Assembly: GCF_963678635.1 (NCBI RefSeq)
Contig: NW_026971303.1
Coordinates: 1 to 64,000 of the forward strand
Source: Symsagittifera roscoffensis
Lineage: Eukaryota > Xenacoelomorpha > Acoela > Convolutidae
DNA: 64,000 bases
Direction of reading: 5' to 3'
Shown: positions 1-11,233 of the stretch, piece by piece
Position numbering within the stretch: the first letter of the stretch is position 1
Layout of the letters: every line of letters starts with the position of its first letter
Position numbers and translations under genes: made by a program
Notes under the pieces: generated by a model
Seen by the model: only the letters and a program-made list of their open reading frames with translations
Told to the model about the DNA's origin: nothing
Database searches by the model: none

Positions 1-630
1 AGCACGACCGTGCTCGACCAAAGCAAGAAATGGTGCGACTGTCTCGGCTGAAAAATATGTGGTTGACTTTGCAAAAAGAGTCAAACAAGATATGACTCGA
101 CCGTCTCCACCAATTTTGGACAGGTTTCGACTTTCCAAAAATTAGAAATGAACTATATTTGAGCTATTTTTTAAAAACTAATTTTCCATTTTTTTGAGTA
201 CTGGTTTTTAATTTGAGTCGAAAAGTTTGAACAAATTATTGATAATTGTGTTTGCGCTTAAATTGAAGGCGTTATTTGGCATGAAAATCTTAAGACATTA
301 AGACATACAAAAAAGACTCGAAATTATTGGTTTGTCCGGTTAGCTTGTGCGGGTGGTCAGTTTGCCGTCAAAACGTTTACAGCTTAATATCGGTGTTGAA
401 AGCGTTGTTTAAAATGGCGATATATTACAGACGTTGAAACAGGTTTTTAAGCCCGAGTCTCAGTTTTACCGGATACCAGAGTAGAGTGCGGCACAATTTG
501 ATCCGTGGACACGCATCATTGCTCGCGGATGATTATTTTCAGATACCACCAGTGACCGAGATACGATAGCCCGTTGAATTGATCAAATCCACTGGTGATT
601 TTTCAATCGCGGATTTTCTATTGAAGAGAA
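1..630. other. No gene seen; left flank of minisatellite
   Basis: AT-rich sequence without a convincing reading frame. The only recognisable part is about 411-475, which aligns with 2461-2520 at an offset of 2,050 bp with roughly a dozen mismatches in 60 bp. The same old repeat family therefore lies on both sides of the minisatellite. A weak inverted pair around the words CACCAGTG and CACTGGTG occurs near 547-600. Confidence 0.6.
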
Positions 631-1855
631 CACTTAAGCGGCGCGACTTAGGATAAGACTTGAGCGGCGCGACTTAAGAAAAGACTTAAGCGGCGCGACT
701 TAAGAAAAAACTGACGGCGCGTCTTAAGAAAAGACATAAGCGGCGCGACTTAAGAAAAGACTGACGGCGCGTCTTATGAAAAGACATAAGCGGCGCGACC
801 TAAGAAAAAACTGAAGGCGCGACTTAAGAAAAATCTGACGGCGCGACTTAAGAAAATACTTAAGCGGCGCGGCTTAAGAAAAGATTTAAGCGGCGCAACT
901 TAAGAAAAGACTGACGGCGCGACTCAAGAAAACACTTAAGCGGCGCGACTTAAGAAAAGACTTAAGCGGCGCGACTTAAGAAAAGACATAAGCGGCGCGA
1001 CTTCAGAAAAGACTTAAGCGGTGCGACTTAAGAAAAAACTAAAGCGGCGCGACTTAAGAAAAGAATTAGCGGCGCGACTTACGAAAAGACTGACGGCGCG
1101 ACTTAAGAAAAGACTGGCGCCGTGACTTAAGAAAAGACTGACGGCGCGACTTAAGAAAAGACTTAAGCGGCGCGACTTAAGAAAAGACTGACGGAGCGTC
1201 TTATGAAAAGACATAAGCGGCGCGACCTAAGAAAAAACTGAAGGCGCGACTTAAGAAAAATCTGACGGCGCGACTTAAGAAAATACTTAAGCGGCGCGGC
1301 TTAAGAAAAGATTTAAGCGGCGCAACTTAAGAAAAGACTGACGGCGCGACTCAAGAAAACACTTAAGCGGCGCGACTTAAGAAAAGACTTAAGCGGCGCG
1401 ACTTAAGAAAAGACATAAGCGGCGCGACTTCAAAAAAGACTTAAGCGGTGCGACTTAGCAAAAAACGTAAGCGGCGCGACTTAAGAAAAGAATTAGCGGC
1501 GCGACTTACGAAAAGACTGACGGCGCGACTTAAGAAAAGACTGGCGCCGTGACTTAAGAAAAGACTGACGGCGCGACTTAAGAAAAGACTTAAGCGGCGC
1601 GACTTAAGAAAAGACTGACGGCTCTACTTAAGAAAAGACTGACGGCGCGACTTAAGAAAAGACTGGCGCCGTGACTTAAGAAAAGACTGACGGCGCGACT
1701 TAAGAAAAGACTTAAGCGGCGCGACTTAAGAAAAGACTGACGGCTCTACTTAAGAAAAGACTGTCGGCGCGACTTATGAAAAGACTGACGGCGCGTTTTA
1801 AGCACGCGGCGTGACTGCAAAATTCAGTCTGGAAACGGTATGCGGCGCGACTTAC
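631..1855. repeat. GC-rich minisatellite, 24-26 bp monomers, 427-bp higher-order repeat
   Basis: About 48 tandem monomers share the core CTTAAGCGGCGCGACTTAAG followed by a short A/G spacer. A shorter variant replaces the leading CTTAAG with CTGA. The core holds CTTAAG palindromes on both sides of a GGCGCGA box. A higher-order repeat of 427 bp is clear: landmarks at 771, 1021 and 1112 recur at 1198, 1448 and 1539. A 122-bp block then repeats once more (1539 to 1661, and 1621 to 1743). A 66-residue minus-strand frame inside (1014-1214) simply translates the repeat and is not a gene. Confidence 0.95.
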
Positions 1856-1889
1856 AAAGTCTTTTTTTAAGTCGCAGACCTCAACCCGG

Positions 1890-2560
1890 GTAGAACAGTT
1901 TGTGAAAATTCAACTGAGAAAGTTCTCAACCTCTTCTAGAAATCTTTCTGTCATGATCAAACAAGACACATACTTCAGTATTGAGTAGCAGCCTATTGCT
2001 TTAAGATCAAGCACGTGACTGCAAAAGGAGCCACGTTTTTGAGACAAAAGAGTGACGAAAAGAGTGGCACCACATTAATTATTCAGACAGTTTGTCCATC
2101 GTTGGGAAAAATTGGCCGAAACTACGAAAAAGTCAAACACGGCAAGGCCGAACGCGACTTCAGCCGCAATCGACTTCAGCCAAAAACAATTCGTTCCGAT
2201 AGCAATTTCAGATGGAAAGAGAACTTCTTACAGATACCGTGTTGATGAATGCTTATCGACACCCGAATTTTTTTAAATTTTATCAAACTGATCAGGGAAG
2301 CGCCTAGTTATAAAGTAATTTAATTCAAACGACTGGGTTGAATGTTTTATCAAAAAATTGGGAGCTTTTGGACCAAACGCACAACAATTCATAATTTTGC
2401 AAGCGCATCAAGTTACTGGTGGAGCTTGAATAAATTTGAAAATTAATTTTTGGTCTGTATAAATTGGCGATAATTTACAGTCGTTAAAACAATTTTTTAA
2501 GACCGAGTCTCATGAGTTAGGTCCAAATTTGGTTAACTCATAGAGTAATTTCGGATAAGG
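1890..2560. repeat. Dispersed repeat related to part of the 6.45-kb array unit
   Basis: Three blocks are recognisably homologous, at moderate identity, to the array unit: 1905-2245 matches 21300-21645, 2290-2450 matches 21868-22030, and 2513-2556 matches 21243-21285 (shared word TCATAGAGTAATTTCGGATA). Block order differs: the third block follows the others here but precedes them in the array. Copies in the two full array units are near-identical to each other, so this copy is much older. No coding capacity is evident; the family is unidentified. Confidence 0.8.
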
Positions 2561-4530
2561 TACACCGTCTGCTCGTCACGCTATCTTATTTTCGGCCGGA
2601 TAGATTCGTGCAACTTCTTAGTCTAATACCGATCCTAATCTTACTCTTATACTTTCTAGTCTCAGGGTGTTTAACTAGTCTCTGCTAGGCTCAATAGATC
2701 TAGGGTATACTGGTTTGTTGCGGCTGCTGAAGTTCTCTTGGAGAGACAACTAATTTCTAAGTTAAATTCAAATCTCTCTGGTGCTGAAATTACAAGTAAT
2801 TTCAGCACTTACAAATAAGTGGGTTTTTAGTTAGATGGATCATGATTGGTTAATATTAAATACTTTACTGTGGTAAAATATCTAATTTATCCAATCATAA
2901 AATATAGTTTAAATCAGGTTCCACCCATCCGGGTTTTACAGAGTTTTTTAGAATTATCTTTCTGCAATTCAAAGGATGGATGATGAACGTTGGTATTTGG
3001 CGAACATCGTATTCTTGTCCGGTTCCTCTTGTTAGAGAAGTTCCAGGACGCCGGAGTTAGGGACATCAATCGTTGTGTCGTCTTGTGACAACGACTGTGT
3101 TTCCCATTGAAATCAATCTGATTTCAAAATGGTTTGCTATGACGGGTGTTTCTGTATTATGTAGAGAACTTGTTTTGTGTTCAACCTCGTCTGGGAATGG
3201 CGTGGAGATTGTGTGTGGAAGTGATGCCTTGTAACTCGAATCTGTACGTATACTTGAAAATCGAGGTGGTCATTGGTATAGTTCAATGAAGTCCTTTTCT
3301 GCGAAGTCATGTCGTACTCTAAATCCTTTGAGTTGTGATTGTGGACGGCATATCGGTTGTGGTTAGCCATTCTTGTTCGAGTGTAATGGGATCATTTTGT
3401 CTTTGGATGTTCGTCTTTGTTGTTGTGTGTTGATCTATATACTGCAAGGCATGATTTACATTTCATAAAATTTTTATTAGTTTGGTTTTTTAATCATGAA
3501 TTTAGTTAGTTGTTTTCACAAAAGCATTTTGTTTTAGTTCGGTTATTTTGAAGAGTTACTCACCCTTGAGTACCTCTTATTAAAAATAGAAGTGTGGTCA
3601 CAAAGCGTGGATGTAGCGCGGTGGGTTAGGTCGGCTATAGAGCATGCTCAGGACGTCCTCTCTGGTGGGTTAGGCCAGGAGTGCGAGTATGGTTTCGTGC
3701 GGTTTCTTTGAGAGGTCCTGTTATGTGATAACGTTTTATGTTGGGTTTATGTTGGTCTTTCTTATGTTTCTTTGGTTGTGTCCTTTTTTCAAAAATCAAA
3801 TTGTTTTAGTTATGGGTTTGTCTTTCGACTTTTTTGTGTTTTATTATTTCTTTCTTAGACTTTATAATAGTCTTCAAAAGAATAAATTATCCAGTTTTAA
3901 ACAGGGTTAATCCGGCTTGGGTACCGTTGGTTTTCTTTTCTTAGTCATGCTGTTATTTTATGATTTGTGGTGTTTAGTAAGCTGCGTTGGTTAGTTTGGT
4001 TTAGTATATAATTCCTTTCAAACCGGGTTAAAGGAAAGTTTGAAACTTGTTATCGTGTGTTAGAGTTGTTGAGTGTGAAAACTTGAAACTTAAAATTATT
4101 ATTTAAACAATTCTTCTTAGGCGAGCTGTGCGAGTTTGGATAGAATTCCTGTGCGAGTGAATGAAAATATCAAAAGGTTAGTTCTGTATTTTCATTTTAT
4201 TACTTTATTACATAGAATTTCAATTTTACTGCTAGTTTTTGGGGGAAATTTAAAGTTATAAATTTTCATCATAATTAAATTTACTGCTTTATGGGGAAAT
4301 AATTTATAAATTAATTTACTACATTTGGTATGAATTTTATCAGATTATCTTGTGTAAAATATTAATGAAGTTTAGAAGAATTTTAACAAGTTTAGTTTTT
4401 ATTTTTCTTTTCTGTTTTTTGCAGATGATCGTGGTATGAAGACTAAAAATGTAAAAGAAACATGAGTAAAGAATGGTTAGTACTAATTTAAAATTATTAG
4501 TTAAGAATATTTTTAAAATTTACTTACCTG
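2561..4530. other. Non-coding stretch with small hairpins
   Basis: No convincing gene. Imperfect inverted arms around TGATTGGTTAAT lie at about 2841-2856 and 2884-2899. A 9-bp perfect hairpin, TTGAAATCA-ATC-TGATTTCAA, is at 3107-3127. A loose 60-odd-bp duplication is at about 4213-4320. On the minus strand a consensus splice donor (CAG|GTAAGT) lies just past the stop of the frame ending at 4531. On the plus strand a pyrimidine tract ending in GCAG is at 4400-4424. This is where a 3' LTR of the neighbouring element should be, but I could not match it to any sequence near 19.3 kb. Confidence 0.5.
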
Positions 4531-5540
4531 TTAATCGTCTGGAAAAAAGCCGTGGGGAAAGATGTCGTGTATTATGTCCGACTTTTTTAGTAATTTTGCT
4601 AGTATGCGAATGATGCTTTTAGTTTGGAGCAGTGGCCAAAGGAATTGAAGTGCTTTAATGGTTTTTAGTTCTTCGGTGCCTACTGCAAACTCATAAGGTG
4701 TGTTTTGAATGAGGTTATTTATTTTGTGATTATATTTAGTATTGTGAATAAATTCTAATATTGGGATTTCTATAGGTTGGATAAATTCTTTTGGGATAAG
4801 GAAGGGTCTGGATTCTTCGGCATTAAAGATCTTCGTGATGGGACAAAATATATACATTTGTGTTACTGGGTTATAAATGCGGAGGATGCCGTGGAGGTTA
4901 GTATCCTTGATGCGATAGGTGAAATTAAGAAAAAATGGTGAAATGTACTTCGAGTTAAGAAACTGAAAACGATGGTGTGGTTGTCTTGATGGAGTATGTA
5001 AATCAAAATGATTTTGTATGAAGCGATAGTATGTATATGTATGAGTCTGTTTAATGCGTAACATAATGTCATGTGAACAGTGCAAATCGCGCTCATGTGG
5101 TGCAAGGAAGTGAAAGGTTAGTGAAAATAACTGAAATTTTTCTTTAAAACTTTCGTAAGCTTGAATATCAGTTAGTGCTTCAGAAATGATGTGATCATAT
5201 TTTCTATCAAAAATATTAAGTGTGAATACAAATGATGCTTTGATGAAGAATTTTTCTGTTAGTTGTGGGTTAGCGAAGCGGTCGTCATCTAGAAATTGGT
5301 CTTGATTAGTTCGGATGATATTATGGTCGCAATATTCTATTGTAAATTCGTTAGCTCGGGGTGCAGTGAATGTTTTTTGTGATTTTTATATCCTATATAA
5401 GTAAATTGTCTAGGTGTTAGTGTTGCGGTGAGTCTATATAGCATATCTTTATTCTTTTCTATATCGTTATGAGTATTAGATAGTGGCAGGCAAAGGGGAT
5501 TAGTAAAATGGTAATATGCTGTCCAGTGAAGTGTCGGCAT
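4531..5540 (-). pseudogene. Accessory frame downstream of env, function unknown
   Basis: Two overlapping frames, 5540-5337 and about 5385-4531, read as one ancestral protein of about 330 residues split by a one-base shift in an A-run near 5380. The second frame stays open well upstream of its first Met at 5085. The product is rich in aromatic residues, His and Ile/Leu, and has no signal peptide or clear membrane span. I do not recognise the family. It lies after the env-like gene, where Gypsy elements usually have only the 3' LTR. A consensus splice donor three bases past its stop hints at spliced expression. Confidence 0.5.
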
Positions 5541-6343
5541 TAAAACATGTTCATCTACAAAACTACGTGTGTCTAAGGTGTGTTTAAAGTATAGGTGTGT
5601 TTAAAGTATATTGTGGGAATGAGGGTAAGGTGATTGCTAGAAAATCTTTCGTGTTGGTGTGGTGTGGATGATTAATATATTTGCAGGCTGTTCCTGGTTT
5701 GGTCGGGAATGGATGGTTCGGGAATTTTCTTTTAAAAGTGCGATAAGCTCGGTGAGTGCTATTTGATGATTCGGTGGATGTCGATGATTGTGCTAATGAT
5801 GCAGTGTAATCTGAGGAGGCTGTAGGAGTAGGTGGGTTTGAGGATTCTATTGTGGATGAAATTTGATTTATAGTGAGGGTGTTAGGGTGTATTACCTGTT
5901 GTTGTAGGGTGATAAAATTATCGAGTTCCTGGGAGATTTGGGGGGTATCTGGAGAGTTATTAGATGATCGGTCGGAATGAAATGGAGAATAGGTTGGGGT
6001 TACTTGCGAAGCATAAGAAGGAGTGGAAACGGATGGGAGTGGATTATTTGGTGGGATCGGTTGAAAAGGGGGTTTTGAAAAAACTGAGGAGTTGGTTTGG
6101 AAATTATTGGATGGAGATGGTTCGGAGTCTGCAAATTCGTCAGGGTTTCTATATTAGGGTTATTAAGTTGTGAAATATAATATAAAACTGAAATATTTGA
6201 ATAAGTATCCGAATTAATGCTTGATGATATATTAATAGTTGGAAAATCGGTTGGCGGGAAAGCAAAAAGTGGGATTATTGGGATTGGAGTGTGGAGGTTG
6301 GTTGGATGGGAATTTGAGCGGTGTAGGTATCCAAGTTGTCGGC
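5541..6343 (-). other. Pro/Ser/Asn-rich degenerate coding remnant
   Basis: Minus-strand frames here (for example 6347-6000) are low-complexity, rich in Pro, Ser, Asn, Ile and His, and keep the A/C-rich coding bias of the element. The frame that carries the env-like membrane anchor continues into this stretch through stop codons. It could be a long cytoplasmic tail or a separate protein. No domain is visible. Confidence 0.35.
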
Positions 6344-8896
6344 TCATCGTGGGCTAAAAAAATGATTATTTTGAGACTGAAAATCGGTGGTATGGGGTTG
6401 TTCTATAATTTGTTCATATGTATTATCATCTTGTGAATGATGTGTCATTATATGTTGTATGGGACTTTGCGATATGTTTTGTCTAAAATTTGGGTTATGT
6501 GTTATTGCTAGGTTTCGGAAATTACGTGGGACTAAGGATAATGGATGGTTATGTGGTAGGGGTGGCAAATGTGGTGCGGTAGGTGTTACTTCAATATTAT
6601 TATGTTCTTCGTCGTATGTGTTCTGTCTTGTCGCTATTTTTGTATTATATTCTTTTATTTGTGCGTCTAGAAGAATTTTGTTAATTGATGATGAAAAAAT
6701 TCCAAAAAATCCTGCAAATAGTATGCGTGCTACACTTGCTTGTCTATTTACTTGTGTGTGTATAGCGCATGTGTTATAGATTCCTTTTAAAAGTGAAAAA
6801 AGAAATCCTATAAAGTTAAACAATTTTTCTAAGATGTAATAGGGCCATCCTAGAAAATCGAGAATTTAATTTTTTAGTGTAACAAAGCTAAAAATATTTA
6901 TAGGTGAAATATCTTGTGGTCTGTAGTTTTCACCGTTTAGATATATATATAGTCTTTAATGTCTTTAAAATATCCGCTATAATCTTGTGTATAAATATCT
7001 GCAAATCCGGCGGTTTCGGCAAGTTTGCGTAAATTTTGGTCAATTGATTGTCTTTGTATAGTGTCCATTTGTGTTAATAATTCTCGGAATTGTTGTGTTC
7101 TAATGAGGTGTTGGATATCTGATTTTGAATATATTCCAATTGATTGTAAATCAAATTTGGATTACGAGCAATAGCTCTGATGCTTTCGGGTGAAAATTTT
7201 TTGAGTGATTGCATTAACGTGGGGTATGGAGTAAGAAGATAATATTAATCTTCATCGGGGTTCAATTGTACTACATTGTGGCTATTTTCTGATCCACATG
7301 GGACTGCGGTATCCCAAAAATATGTTCGTCTTGAATGTGTGTCAACAAAATGTACCTTATTTTTATAAAAGATAGGGATTCTTTTATAGCATCGTTTATC
7401 TTCAAAAACATAAAGTGGTGATACTTTTTTGGTACAAGTATAAAACCATAAAATGTTTCCGTCGTAGTCTAGAAAATTTGATATATTTCCTGATAGTAAA
7501 TATCCTGCGTAGGGTATTTTTAATACTGCTAGTGCGAGTGATTGTAGGATTTGTGTCCTTTCTAATTCGCATAGTTGGTGAAGTGTTTCTAATTCGGAGA
7601 GTAACATTTCTTGAAAAATTCGACTAATCGTGTAGTGTAACTTCATATCTAAGTGGATATCATAATGGATATTACCAAAATAAGTATTATTCATTAGTGA
7701 TAGTTCTTGTAAACGTGTGCTTCTAGTGTCATGTGGCTTTAGTTTTCCATTAGGTTGACCATAACTTTTTTGAAAGTTAACTGGTATATATGATGTTCCT
7801 TCTTGTAGAGGGTGACCTGTGGCATAAGGGTCAATTTTTATTTTTCCAGTGGTCATGTCGAAACCTTTTTCGTATTCAACTAATAGTTCAGAATATTGCG
7901 TTTTGTGAAGTGGGTTTCTGTATTTGCATGCGATTTCTGTTTCTTGATATATTTGGAAACGAGTTAATTTATTTTCTATATTATGGAGATTTCGAAAATC
8001 AGTACTTTGTTTTCGTGATGGATGGACTTGTTCATATGGAATTGATTGTATAAAAAATTTTTCGTGAAATTTTATCATTCGAGCGTGTATTTTTGCTACT
8101 TGAAATGTTGTGCATGTATCTTCGGGAAACCAAACAATGGTTGCGTGTGTCCGTGTTGTAGGATCACAATAACCTTGATAGTTTTTACAAGGTAATCTAA
8201 TTCCTTGATAGATCATTGTGTTGTCGGATAAATCTCGTTTGAGTTGAGAATCCAATCGAAAAACATTATTTCCTGATATCCTTTATTTTTTGTGTCTGCT
8301 TTGCAGTTTGATGGATTATTTATACCAATGTGTATTATCCAGTGCTTATAGTGTAAATCATAAGTTAATCTTCCGTGTGCGCCGTTGTATGGGTATTTTT
8401 CATCTAGTTTTATATGTCCTTGATATCTTTCAAGTTCTGCTTGATGTACAGAATCGGCAAAGACTAGAAAATATACTAGTTTTCTGTCGGTGTTTTTATT
8501 TCTTGTGATATTTAATCTGAGTAGCTCGTTTTTACAATCATCGGGATTTAGATGTACAAGTCGTTCTATATTACTTTGGTAGAATGATTCGTGGTCAAGT
8601 CGGTTTTTATTTCCGTTTGAAACTTGTGAACAATGTACTTTCTTTTCGGAAAAGGTTGCTGTAAATTGATATCCTACGACTGTTGTTGCTCGGGCTTTTG
8701 AATACAGTGTCGCTATTACATTTGTAGTTTCTATAGCTTGTGGTTCCGTTTCGCATTGTGATACTTGATTTATTGCATATTTGTGTAGTGTTTTTTGTTC
8801 ATTTTCTTCACAATCGTAGTGTGTTACTAATAAGTCCTGGGGTCCTGTGCGGGGAGAAGGATTTGTGTTCTGATCGGAAAATGTTAGAAAAAGGAT
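6344..8896 (-). pseudogene. Env-like glycoprotein, resembling class III (jingchuvirus-type) fusion proteins
   Basis: Reading from 8896, the minus strand stays open about 620 bases. A one-base shift near 8275 then leads into a 336-residue frame (8255-7245). After an in-frame stop (7245-7247) the frame continues to about 7130, and after further shifts into 6823-6344. The N-terminal part has a Tyr-Asp-Cys motif followed by spaced cysteines. The central part has a Leu/Glu-rich helical stretch. After it comes a segment where aromatic residues, a Cys, a Lys/Arg-Cys-Tyr motif, an Ile-Pro-Ile motif and a final Val-Pro-Cys follow in an order I associate with rhabdo/herpes-gB-like class III fusion glycoproteins, especially those of chuviruses. 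Hydrophobic segments suited to a membrane anchor lie near 6840-6740. In the element it occupies the env position. It is clearly broken. The family assignment is by pattern only. Confidence 0.6.
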
Positions 8897-8934
8897 TTAT
8901 TGAAGTATCAAAATTTTTAGAATATACATGTGTA

Positions 8935-9300
8935 TGATAATCCTGAGTATGGGTTATAAAATGTGATGTAACCAATTGTCTTTTCGGTATATTTGTCGTA
9001 TTTATATATTACTTCAGTTGTTATAAATGGTGGTGGTAGCGATTGAGCTGTTATATTAGGTGGGTTTAATGGGTAAGGATGTTGAGCAATGTTGTTAGGT
9101 TTAACCGTGATTTCAAATTTTAATTGTAGACTGTTTTGTTGGAGTATTTGGTTGTTATGGTCACGAATGTCTTCGTGGATGTCTTATCTATATTGTAGTC
9201 TATGGAGTGCCCAATTGTGGAGTCGGTTACTTTCTGGATGTTGTCCAAATAATGGTGGGGGTGCTGTGAACGTGTTCCAATCTAATCTTAAAGGGATATT
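8935..9300 (-). pseudogene. Open frame just upstream of the env-like gene
   Basis: From about 9295 the minus strand is open for roughly 120 codons apart from one TAA at 9184-9186. The translation is rich in Pro, Asn, Gln and Tyr, with one Cys near its end. It ends in stops just before the frame opening at 8896. It may be the N-terminal part of the same envelope precursor, separated by one or more indels. No signal peptide could be located with confidence. Confidence 0.4.
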
Positions 9301-10071
9301 TGTTGATGATTGTTCTCGATATCTAGCGTCGAGGTTATTTGGAAAATTTAGGGGGAAAGGCGTCGGTGAAATCTGGCTTTTTGATGGTGTTGATGGTAGT
9401 GATAATGTTTCTGGTAGTGATGATGATGTTGTTGTATCCGTAGAAATATCTATTGGGTCATTTATTAAATTTGGTTCACCTTGTGTGAATGAGTGTGTTG
9501 TCCAATATGGTAGTCGTGATGTTTGGTTGGGGTGGGGGGGGGGGGGGTTAAAGGGATTGTCACGTATTTGTTCAGATGTTGGTGTTGAACCTAAGTAATC
9601 TGAGGGTATATTTGAGGTGCTACGTTGTGAAAGAAGTGTAGGGGTTTCCGGTAGTATCCTAATTGGGTTTTCTGGAGTACTTGGTGATGGGGATTGGGGT
9701 ATATCAAAATGAAGTCGGGGGGTTTGAAAATTTCTATTTCGTCGTGGATGTATAATTTATCTATTTATTTCAACTGTATTTTGGTTTTGACTAATATTTC
9801 TTATTCTACTTAATTCTTGTGGTAATGTTGGGTACAAGTTATATGTTGGTTCACTTAGGGGTGCCTGTCGCTGAACTGGTTCTAATGGTTCAGATAAGCG
9901 AGCGTGTCGTTCTTCAAAAGTGTATGGGTTATCTTGGAAAGAAATTCGTGTGGATGTTTGGGGGTTTTGGGTAATTGTAGGTATTGTCGGGTTTTCTTGG
10001 GATGATGTCGGTGAAGACTGACTGTGTGATTGTTGGTTAGCAATTTTTGAAAATTGTCTGATTGATTTTTC
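9301..10071 (-). other. Degenerate stretch between membrane ORF and env-like region
   Basis: The minus strand is rich in Pro, Thr, Ser and Asn codons but interrupted; the longest piece is 10109-9882. A homopolymer of G lies on the plus strand at about 9534-9547. No domain is recognised. Confidence 0.35.
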
Positions 10072-10260
10072 TTAGTGAAAAAATTCATGTTTATTGTAGT
10101 ATTCTTCAAGGAAAAGAATTAAAAGGATTGTTGCGAAGGCGAATGTTATGATTGCTTTGTTTACACATTTGCATATTGTCAATACTAGGGATGATAAAAA
10201 TGTTATAAAAATTACAAATAGTAAAAAATTATCTGTTCTACTAAAAATGGTTCGTATCAT
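10072..10260 (-). CDS. Small two-span membrane ORF, hypothetical
   Basis: A 62-residue frame with two strongly hydrophobic segments, roughly residues 12-31 and 39-54, separated by a short Cys/Lys-containing loop. It lies between integrase and env-like sequences on the coding strand of the element. It may be a small accessory membrane protein, or the signal/anchor region of a longer env precursor whose frame is lost. Its size makes chance possible. Confidence 0.3.
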   Translation of the reverse strand: MIRTIFSRTDNFLLFVIFITFLSSLVLTICKCVNKAIITFAFATILLILFLEEYYNKHEFFH

Positions 10261-11233
10261 TTAAATAAACTTTGGGTTATCGTACCTGTGAATATGGTCA
10301 ATGATTTGGGAAAGTTGGAGATATATTTCAAATAGGGAGTAGAAAATTGAAAAAATTTTGCAAAAAATGATTAAAATTATTATAAAAGCTTCAAAAGTAT
10401 CAAAGAGAAATATGAATAAAAGTTTAAGTATTGTTAAAAAGTTTATGAAAATGTTGAAAAATGTATTGACTGATCAAGAGAAGAGCATTTAAGAAATGGC
10501 TTCTTGGTCTAATATTTTTTGTTGTTTGGGGCGATTTTCAAGTGTGGTCGAATTATTTATTGATTTTTGACAAGTGGGTTGAGTTTTGTGAAAAATTGTT
10601 GGGGGCGAATTTTATGGTGTTTGGGAGGTCTTCTTTGCTTTATTTTTATTTGTCAGGTGATCTGGGGTATTTTTGAGATTTTTGTACTTTAGGCTAAATT
10701 AATATGGTCGTATTTTTACTTTAGGCTAATTTATCATTTTTGGTTGGGGGGGTTTTGAGGTCTAAGTTGGGAAAATATTGTTGATCTTTGCGTTATTAGA
10801 TAAGGGAGGGTTATGATATTATGGTGGTATTTATTTTAGTTGTCAAGTTTGAGTGGTTTGCTTATTTTTGACCTGGAGGTTGTAAAGTTATAGTTATAGA
10901 TATGCCTGGAGTTTAATATCTTTCGTCTAATTGGTTGGTGTTATAGTTATAGAAGGTGACGGATTGAATGAATCCTATTGGCTAATTTTGAACTAGAATT
11001 GTTGCGTGTTTGTCAGCATGTTATTTTGAAAAATGAAAGTTCAAAATGATTCAGAGGTGCAAAGATTATTAATTTTAAAATTAAAGCTGTTTTTGAAATT
11101 CAGCTTTCTTTAATATTTTAGATTGTGGGATGAATGTTTGGTAGTTTTTACGTGGTTGATTTCTAAGTCGTGATGACTCTCTATGTTCTAATTTCTCGAC
11201 TTGTTCTTGTGGTATAATTTTTTCTATCATTTT
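10261..11233. other. Non-coding gap between integrase and downstream frames
   Basis: No convincing reading frame. A 32-bp direct repeat based on TACTTTAGGCTAA starts at 10685 and 10717. The coding-strand bias of the element persists, so this is element sequence rather than an unrelated insertion. Confidence 0.5.

Noticed and set aside
1014-1214. 66-codon minus-strand frame with repeated LFLSRAVS-like words
   Set aside because: It is a translation of the minisatellite monomers and has no independent coding signal.
631-1855. CRISPR array considered because of regular short repeats
   Set aside because: There are no unique spacers; repeats are contiguous minisatellite monomers in eukaryotic repeat DNA.
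9089-9598. 169-codon plus-strand frame rich in Gly, Trp and Ser
   Set aside because: Its composition reflects the T/G-rich non-coding strand of the first Gypsy element, and it contains a poly-G run.
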